DNA of 18,665 nucleotides. Source: CATOSD01 sp034422735 (GTDB lineage: Bacteria; Chloroflexota; Dehalococcoidia; Lucifugimonadales; CATOSD01). The notes under the pieces were generated by a model, which made no database searches, was not told the origin of the DNA, and worked only from the letters and a program-made list of their open reading frames with translations. The position numbers and the translations under genes are program-made. Positions 15,401 through 18,665 of this stretch are shown here, one piece after another; position 1 is the stretch's first letter; the number at the start of each line of letters is the position of its first letter. The stretch covers positions 1-18,665 of the forward strand of contig DAOUJL010000078.1 of NCBI GenBank assembly GCA_034422735.1, in the 5' to 3' direction.

Positions 15401-16192
15401 CTGGCCCACGCCGCCATCATGTACATGGCCCCGTCCGACGTAGCCAAGAACGAGGGCTCGATGCGCCCGGTCACGGTCACCGCCCCAAGAGGGCTGGTGG
15501 TCAACGCCAATCCCCCCGCGCCCGTGTGCATGAGCACCAACCACTGCGCCGAGGAGATAGTCGAGGCCGTGTTCAAGGCCCTCGCGCCCGCAGTGCCCCA
15601 AGCCGTGAACGCTGGCTTTTCGCGGCGTCTCAGGTTCGCCATCACCGGAGTCGACCCTCGCACCGACCGCGAGTTTATATGGCACTTCTTCATGGCGCGC
15701 GGCGGAGGCGGCGCGTCTCACGCCCACGACGGCTGGCCCAACGTCGGCGAGGTGAACGTCGCGGGCGGCATCCGCTCGCCGAGCGTCGAGGTTACGGAGG
15801 AGCGGTTCCCGCTGTTCGTGCGCCGACACGAGTTGCGGCCCGGCTCCGCGGGCGACGGCGCGATGCGCGGCGGACTCGGCGCGGTCTGCGAGATGGTGTA
15901 CGAGGGCGCCGGCGACGCCCGCCTAAACACCGCCGGCGACGGCACCGTCAACCCGCCCTTCGGCCTCTTCGGCGGCGACCCCGGCCTGCCCCACATCTAC
16001 AGCATCATCTCCAACGGCAGCGAGCGCATCCTCGGCTCCAAGGAAACGGGCGTGATAGTCAGCCCCGGCGACACCATCCTGTGCCTGTCGGCCGGCGGCG
16101 GCGGCTACGGCCACCCGAAGCAGCGGGACCCGGCGCTGGCGGACTGGGACGCGAAGAACGGCTACGTTGTGGACGGTTGCGAGAGAGTGTAG
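12455..16192 (+). CDS. Hydantoinase A/B fusion (5-oxoprolinase type)
   Basis: This 1245-residue protein has both halves of the hydantoinase/oxoprolinase family in one chain, as in 5-oxoprolinase. The HyuA half covers about 1-690: IGIDVGGTFTDFVVV (4-18) is the ATPase phosphate-1 loop, and GFDMGGTSADISLI (about 287-300) is the second, actin-like motif. The HyuB half starts near PDPVTLAVVENRLE (697) and contains NDPYFGGSHLPDITV (784 on), NRAHHSDVGG, and a C-terminal GGGGYGHP. Family members open cyclic amides (5-oxoproline, hydantoins) with ATP. Many bacterial members are uncharacterised, so the substrate is not assigned. The start is firm, with AAGGAG 5 nt ahead and an extended -10 promoter upstream. 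A decayed copy of its last residues lies 0.7 kb downstream beyond vapBC. Confidence 0.88.
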   Translation: MFRIGIDVGGTFTDFVVVQDGGPPRQFKTASTPRDPSEGVLRGLREAAADHGLSIEELLADTEMLIHGTTVATNTLVERKGSRVGLITTDGFRDLLEMREGLKEDRYNLRMEPVQPLVPRYLRLGVPERVRANGAEEHPLDEAALAEALDTLADEGVDALAVCFLFSYLNPDHERRAADRIREKFPGAYVSLSHEVIPQIKEFDRLSATVINSYVGPVFGEYLLRLRERLSAFSRVSDILIMQSNGGVASIEDSSRLAVGAILSGPAGGVSGAARYGEGLGESKIIGFDMGGTSADISLIENGSPHLTNEKFEAGWKIAVPAIDIQTLGAGGGSIARVDAGGILRVGPDSAGADPGPVCYGRGGDEPTVTDANLVLGYLDSDSFLGGRETLDLAKAEKALGERVARPLGIDTLEAALGVHRVVSTTMAEGIRLMSVKRGVDPRDFAILAFGGASGLHVSAVARQLQIEKVYVPAAAPVLSALGMLSTDLQYDSSLSHPASLDGIDLDTVRDIVARLEEQGRDRLRAQGVSDEDTTIAVSADMRYLDQIYEVNVPVPDLSLPPEELLREWAANFHRRYEELYSYRQSDQEIRLVTLRVSALGRLPKADFSAQAPRDGAAVPTGRRRVYLGGWRNVPAYAISGLSPDVEIEGPAILESDFTTVLVDEGDTATLDRFGGVALRVAASQAREQLHAAPNAPDPVTLAVVENRLESIAMEMMEVMLRTSMSQILNSSRDFSTAILDADCQLVAQGEGIPVHISALPIAGAAVRDYFGDDISPGDLFALNDPYFGGSHLPDITVIRPIFHDGELLFYSVNRAHHSDVGGATHGGYNPSASEIYHEGLRIPPLRIHDRGEPRRDLLQMLSANVRHPENFLGDLNAQIGSVDIAARRIGELLSIYEPNALKRIIADILNATERQVRQFISEWPDGVYKGESLVDDDGFESKMIPIRATVTIEGSSMDIDLGESAPQVTGFINSAYANTRSLAHAAIMYMAPSDVAKNEGSMRPVTVTAPRGLVVNANPPAPVCMSTNHCAEEIVEAVFKALAPAVPQAVNAGFSRRLRFAITGVDPRTDREFIWHFFMARGGGGASHAHDGWPNVGEVNVAGGIRSPSVEVTEERFPLFVRRHELRPGSAGDGAMRGGLGAVCEMVYEGAGDARLNTAGDGTVNPPFGLFGGDPGLPHIYSIISNGSERILGSKETGVIVSPGDTILCLSAGGGGYGHPKQRDPALADWDAKNGYVVDGCERV

Positions 16193-16233
16193 AGTAAACA
16201 CATCCACCTCATCTTGCCCTAAGAGGAAGTCCG

Positions 16234-16482
16234 ATGAGCGTCAGCATCGAAAACGAAGAAAACAGCCGGCTGGCAAGTGAGCTCGCAGAGCTCACCGGCG
16301 AAACAGAGGACAGGGCAGTCACGGTTGCGATCAAGGAGCGCCTGAAGCGCGAGCGGGATGTCCAGAAACGCCTTCATGCAATGCGAGCCATCTCCCGTCG
16401 TTGCGCCGAGTCACTCCGTGACGGACCGTCGGCGTCCGAGCACGGCGAATTTCTGTACGACGAGCGAGGTTTGCCCGGGTGA
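16234..16482 (+). CDS. vapB: VapB-type antitoxin (PSK/Rv0623-like)
   Basis: The protein has 82 residues. MSVSIENEENSRLASELAEL is followed by TGETEDRAVTVAIKERLKRER, the 'LA..TG.s.t.avr.Al.erL.r' pattern of the PSK-operon/Rv0623 class of VapB antitoxins. An AGAGGAAG Shine-Dalgarno lies about 8 nt upstream. The C-terminal part (SEHGEFLYDERGLPG) ends in the short 'lYDe.GLP' tag typical of antitoxins that wrap around a PIN toxin. It overlaps vapC by 4 nt (GTGA). It should neutralise VapC and autorepress the pair, although no operator could be identified in the 41-bp gap after the hydantoinase gene. Confidence 0.85.
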   Translation: MSVSIENEENSRLASELAELTGETEDRAVTVAIKERLKRERDVQKRLHAMRAISRRCAESLRDGPSASEHGEFLYDERGLPG

Positions 16483-16871
16483 TCGTCGATACGTCCGCGA
16501 TTCTAGCGATACTCTTCGGCGAAAGCGACGCAGGCCGATTCGACAATGCCATTGTGAGAGCCTCGCTTCCCCGCATGTCGGTCGCCAACTACGTGGAGGC
16601 GGCCATAGTCTTCGAGAGCCGGCGCGGCCATGAGGCCGTACCCAACCTTGATGCCTATCTCATCGAGGCAAGGATCGAGTTGGAGTCTGTCACTCCTCAG
16701 CAGGCCCTAGCCGCGCGCCAGGCCTGGCGACGATTCGGCAAGGGCAACCATCCCGCATCGCTGAACTTTGGGGACTGCTTTGCCTATGCGCTCGCCGAGA
16801 CTACCGGGGAGCCCCTTCTGTTCAAGGGCCGGGATTTCGAGCTCACCGACGTTGAGCCGGCGCTGCGCTGA
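16479..16871 (+). CDS. vapC: VapC-type PIN-domain ribonuclease toxin
   Basis: The protein has 130 residues, the usual VapC length, from a GTG start within the vapB stop. PIN-domain acids are in place: D4 in IVDTSA, E40 in NYVEAA, D99 in NFGDCFAYALA, and D119 in FKGRDFELTD. The catalytic site therefore looks intact. VapC toxins cleave tRNA or rRNA and are held by VapB. The pair sits between the full hydantoinase gene and a decayed copy of that gene's 3' end, which suggests insertion or a local deletion at this site. Confidence 0.87.
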   Translation: MIVDTSAILAILFGESDAGRFDNAIVRASLPRMSVANYVEAAIVFESRRGHEAVPNLDAYLIEARIELESVTPQQALAARQAWRRFGKGNHPASLNFGDCFAYALAETTGEPLLFKGRDFELTDVEPALR

Positions 16872-16882
16872 GGCAGCGTAAG

Positions 16883-16993
16883 TCGAGCGGTAACATCCTG
16901 TGCCTGTCCGCCGCCGCCGGCCACGGCGACCCGGAACAGCGAGACCCCACCCTCGCGGAATGGGACGCGACGAATGGCTACGTGACACGATAG
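16883..16993 (+). pseudogene. Remnant of a second hydantoinase B C-terminus
   Basis: Reading from 16883, the frame gives SSGN, then ILCLSAAAGHGDPEQRDP, then TLAEWDATNGYVTR and a TAG stop (16991-16993). It aligns over its whole length with the end of the 12455 gene (ILCLSAGGGGYGHPKQRDP, ALADWDAKNGYV), with one codon deleted in the glycine stretch and no frameshift. Many third-position differences are present, so it is a diverged paralogue rather than a recent duplication. It starts 12 bases after the vapC stop and has no start codon or ribosome binding site. It is best read as the last piece of a second hydantoinase gene that was otherwise lost. Confidence 0.8.
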
Positions 16994-17008
16994 GCGACTG
17001 AGGCGGCC

Positions 17009-17131
17009 TTAGATTCTCCTGAGTATCCGGTCGTATTCCCGGTGCGGCCCAATCCAGAACTATAGGATGTCTCCCCCGTCCAGCACGCCGACACCCATCC
17101 CAAGAGCTATCGAGCGCGAACGAACGCAAAG
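17009..17131 (-). pseudogene. RelE/ParE-type toxin remnant with internal stop
   Basis: On the minus strand, directly after the antitoxin stop, one frame reads RSRSIALGMGVGVLDGGDIL, then TAG (17062-17060), then FWIGPHREYDRILRRI and TAA (17011-17009). RelE/ParE-superfamily toxins commonly end 'YRalGv.dGd.i.WfWIGsH.eYDrll'. The TAG falls where a Trp or Val is usual, and TGG to TAG is a single change. The N-terminal half of the toxin is absent. The toxin is therefore doubly inactivated, while its antitoxin remains intact. The reverse reading frames across this stretch have no family resemblance. Confidence 0.7.
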
Positions 17132-17356
17132 TTAGAGTCTGTCCAGATCCAAAGGTCGTGTCAGTCCCGCGCGATGGGCCTCCACAGCCTCGTCGGCTAG
17201 CCGTTCCAGCAGGTCCTCGGATTCGGGGCGGCTGAACAGTTCTGCCCAACGCATTTCCGACTCCAGTTCGGACATGAGAAAACGTGCGAACCTGTCCTGT
17301 TCTTCCTGCGGCAGCTCGGATGCTTTCGCAAAGGCCTGTTCAAGAAGCTCTGTCAT
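17132..17356 (-). CDS. Type II antitoxin-like protein, orphaned
   Basis: This 74-residue protein is acidic and helical (MTELLEQAFAKASELPQEEQ.., DRFARFLMSELESEMRW) and ends EAVEAHRAGLTRPLDLDRL. The layout 'a...lp.eeqd..a..il.el..e..w..l..........l..la.ea..e...G.t..ld' is common to small antitoxins that precede RelE/ParE-type toxins. The start is supported by TGAGGAG 7 nt upstream. Its partner, encoded immediately downstream, is a broken remnant, so this is an orphan antitoxin. It could still act on a toxin encoded elsewhere. Confidence 0.7.
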   Translation of the reverse strand: MTELLEQAFAKASELPQEEQDRFARFLMSELESEMRWAELFSRPESEDLLERLADEAVEAHRAGLTRPLDLDRL

Positions 17357-17382
17357 GTTCTTCTCCTCACGCCGGTTGGTAG

Positions 17383-17388
17383 AGTATA
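17383..17388 (-). promoter_or_regulatory. Candidate -10 (TATACT) for the orphan antitoxin
   Basis: TATACT on the minus strand lies 26 bases ahead of the antitoxin ATG. CTGAAC stands 17 bases further upstream as a poor -35. It overlaps nothing but the tail of the permease remnant. Confidence 0.35.
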
Positions 17389-17390
17389 CA

Positions 17391-17519
17391 TCACCGCGTG
17401 CGCGGGTTCAGCGCGTCGTTGAGCGAGTCCCCCAGCAGGTTCCACGCCAGCACGATCGTCCACGCCGCCGCGCCCGGCGCCAGCACCCACAAAGCATTCG
17501 CCGCGACGACCACTCTCAT
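17391..17519 (-). pseudogene. C-terminal remnant of a DppC-like ABC permease
   Basis: Forty-two codons remain, of which LWVLAPGAAAWTIVLAWNLL followed by GDSLNDALNPRTR and a stop is the standard C-terminus of dipeptide/oligopeptide transporter permeases ('PGlai.ltvlafNllGDglRDalDPrlr'). Full proteins are about 280-320 residues. The resemblance stops near the ATG at 17519. Upstream bases belong to the end of the PD40/LRR gene, which stops at 17530. No Shine-Dalgarno precedes the ATG. This is a gene fragment left by a deletion or recombination event. Confidence 0.75.
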
Positions 17520-17529
17520 GCCCACTCCC

Positions 17530-18528
17530 TCACTCCCCGCATCCCTCAGGCTCCTCGTATCCAATCACCTTCCCGCGCAACTCTTCGGGTATGCACCCAC
17601 TCAACCGGTTGCCGCTGAGATCCACGGACTCCAGAGCCGTCAGCTTGGCCAACTCAGTCGCCAGCCGACCGGAGATGGGACCGGTCAGGTTCCAGCCCTC
17701 GAGGGACAGTTCCATCACTCTAAACTCCCAAGAAGAAATGACACCTTCCTCAATGTCGGACAGGTCGGAAATAGGGGCGCGTACCTCCCGGCTCGGTCGC
17801 TCGGATTGGCCGGGCTCCCGAATCTCCGTCGCCCAGCGGCGGATCGCCCAAAGCGCCTCGCAGTCAGTTGCAAGTCCAGGGTTGTATGCGGCAACCCGCT
17901 CCACGAATGCGGCTGCGCACATAGTGCTGGAAACCACCAGTCGGCCATTCATCACCTGGAGACAATACACATAATCCGTAGTGCGAGCGCAGCCAATAAC
18001 GTCGGTCGGCCCATCTTCGTGCTGAGCGGCGCCTACGGCTTCCAGATCTCCGTCTTGTCCCCGGCGCACCAGTGCTTTAGCGTCAGAGCCATCCGGAGCG
18101 ACCGTGGCGAGCACGACGCCGGAACTTTCCGGCACGACAACGGCGACTCTGGAACCATCGGGGGCCCAGGCCGCATACAAACCGCCGCGAATCTTGGATG
18201 CATCGATGTCAGAGAACAAGCGAACGTCGGTACCATCGGCTTGGACCAGATACACGGTTCCATACCCATTGCTGACCATGATCTGCGAGCCATCCGGACT
18301 CCACGACAAAGAGCCGGTTACCGGAAGGTCGGCAACTTTGCTAATTTCGCCGCTGCCGGCGTCGATGGTGATCAGGCTAACCTTCCTTTCATCTTCTACT
18401 ACGTCATCATCTACTAAGAAGAAGGCGATGCGCGCGCCGTCCGGCGACCATGCGGGCGGCCCCGCCAACGAACTCGGCTTCGTTCCACCACTGTGGGGCC
18501 TTTTCTCGCCGACGATCAGCCTCGTCAT
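17530..18528 (-). CDS. PD40 beta-propeller / leucine-rich-repeat protein, probably 5' truncated
   Basis: The protein has 332 residues from ATG 18528. It contains three TolB-type PD40 blades: AWSPDGARIAFF (26-37), SWSPDGSQIMVS (75-86) and AWAPDGSRVAVV (120-131). A linker with NPGLATDCEALWAIR (216-230) follows, then a short leucine-rich repeat (ELSLEGWNLTGPI, 273-285, and LESVDLSGNRLSGCIPEELRG, 299-319). I recall full-length homologues as secreted or lipoprotein-like, with a signal peptide and more blades. None is present here. The frame stays open to 18567 with blade-like codons (SYLVTVDVHNSTMTRL) before a TGA at 18570-18568, and no ribosome binding site precedes the ATG. The gene is therefore probably a 3' fragment, although an internal restart cannot be excluded. 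Function unknown. Confidence 0.6.
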   Translation of the reverse strand: MTRLIVGEKRPHSGGTKPSSLAGPPAWSPDGARIAFFLVDDDVVEDERKVSLITIDAGSGEISKVADLPVTGSLSWSPDGSQIMVSNGYGTVYLVQADGTDVRLFSDIDASKIRGGLYAAWAPDGSRVAVVVPESSGVVLATVAPDGSDAKALVRRGQDGDLEAVGAAQHEDGPTDVIGCARTTDYVYCLQVMNGRLVVSSTMCAAAFVERVAAYNPGLATDCEALWAIRRWATEIREPGQSERPSREVRAPISDLSDIEEGVISSWEFRVMELSLEGWNLTGPISGRLATELAKLTALESVDLSGNRLSGCIPEELRGKVIGYEEPEGCGE

Positions 18529-18648
18529 GGTGGAGTTATGGACGTCGACTGTGACTAAGTAACTATCTCAAAATCCTAACCCACAGATGCATAGAGTGGA
18601 TTCAGGGACGATATGTAAGGTTTCTCCAACAGGACCGGGAGGAACCGC

Positions 18649-18665
18649 ATGACGCAACAAGATAC
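18649..18665 (+). CDS. Start of a plus-strand gene, cut by the window edge
   Basis: ATG at 18649 has GGGAGGA (18637-18643) 5 nt upstream, one of the best ribosome binding sites in the window. Only MTQQD is visible, so no function can be given. Its upstream region (about 18570-18636) is AT-richer than its surroundings and is shared with the divergent PD40/LRR fragment. Confidence 0.5.

Noticed and set aside
16707..17249. A 180-codon minus-strand frame across vapC, the hydantoinase relic and the toxin relic
   Set aside because: It spans three unrelated sequences, and each has a better-supported frame with recognisable family residues.
17398..18417. A 339-codon plus-strand frame opposite the PD40/LRR gene
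   Set aside because: The minus strand shows repeated WSPDG blades and leucine-rich repeats. The plus frame has no domain and crosses the DppC relic.

Overview
The window is a high-GC bacterial chromosome segment. It carries ordinary housekeeping genes (holA, ychF, hemW) in its centre and eroded, transfer-marked DNA at both ends. The gene content best fits a Chloroflexota lineage of the SAR202/Dehalococcoidia type: a hyuA-hyuB fusion, paired MaoC-like proteins, a 'PD40 plus leucine-rich repeat' protein with an NPGL..DCEAL linker, and abundant type II toxin-antitoxin genes. That placement is inference from recalled family resemblance, not from a marker-gene phylogeny.

Left end (1-2558). The first 76 bases are the start of a probable IS5-type transposase on the minus strand, followed by an inverted repeat (69-102) that may be the end of the element. 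Directly behind it lies a sulfatase/LTA-synthase-like gene that has lost its 5' part (103-857). It is translationally coupled to a small membrane protein with an 'AYIDPG' segment (850-1149) and then to a 471-residue protein (1143-2558). The last joins a kinase-like catalytic-loop motif to a class I SAM methyltransferase domain. The three overlapping genes look like a surface-polymer or lipid modification module whose first gene was broken by the insertion.

Core (2631-7287). holA (minus) lies 20 bp from a divergent DUF1232 gene. This is followed by ychF and hemW, which overlap by 8 nt, and by an unrecognised 252-residue acidic protein with its own TATAAT promoter.

Minus-strand cluster (12253 down to 7321). 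Six genes run in one direction: two MaoC-like hot-dog proteins, an ABC ATPase, its ABC-2 permease, a divergent M28-type peptidase, and a PLP-dependent threonine/serine dehydratase. The MaoC-1/ATPase and ATPase/permease pairs overlap. A palindromic repeat separates the two MaoC genes. Divergent from this cluster is a 1245-residue hydantoinase A/B fusion (5-oxoprolinase type) with an extended -10 promoter and a leader hairpin.

Right end (16193-18665). An apparently intact vapBC pair is followed by four broken genes: a diverged copy of the hydantoinase C-terminus, a RelE-type toxin remnant with an internal stop beside its intact antitoxin, the last 42 codons of a DppC-like permease, and a PD40/LRR protein that lacks its N-terminus. 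A new plus-strand gene starts at 18649 and leaves the window. This end reads as a site of repeated insertion and deletion.

No gene-free stretch exceeds 300 bases. The longest is 12254-12454, the divergent promoter region. I saw no tRNA, rRNA or CRISPR array.
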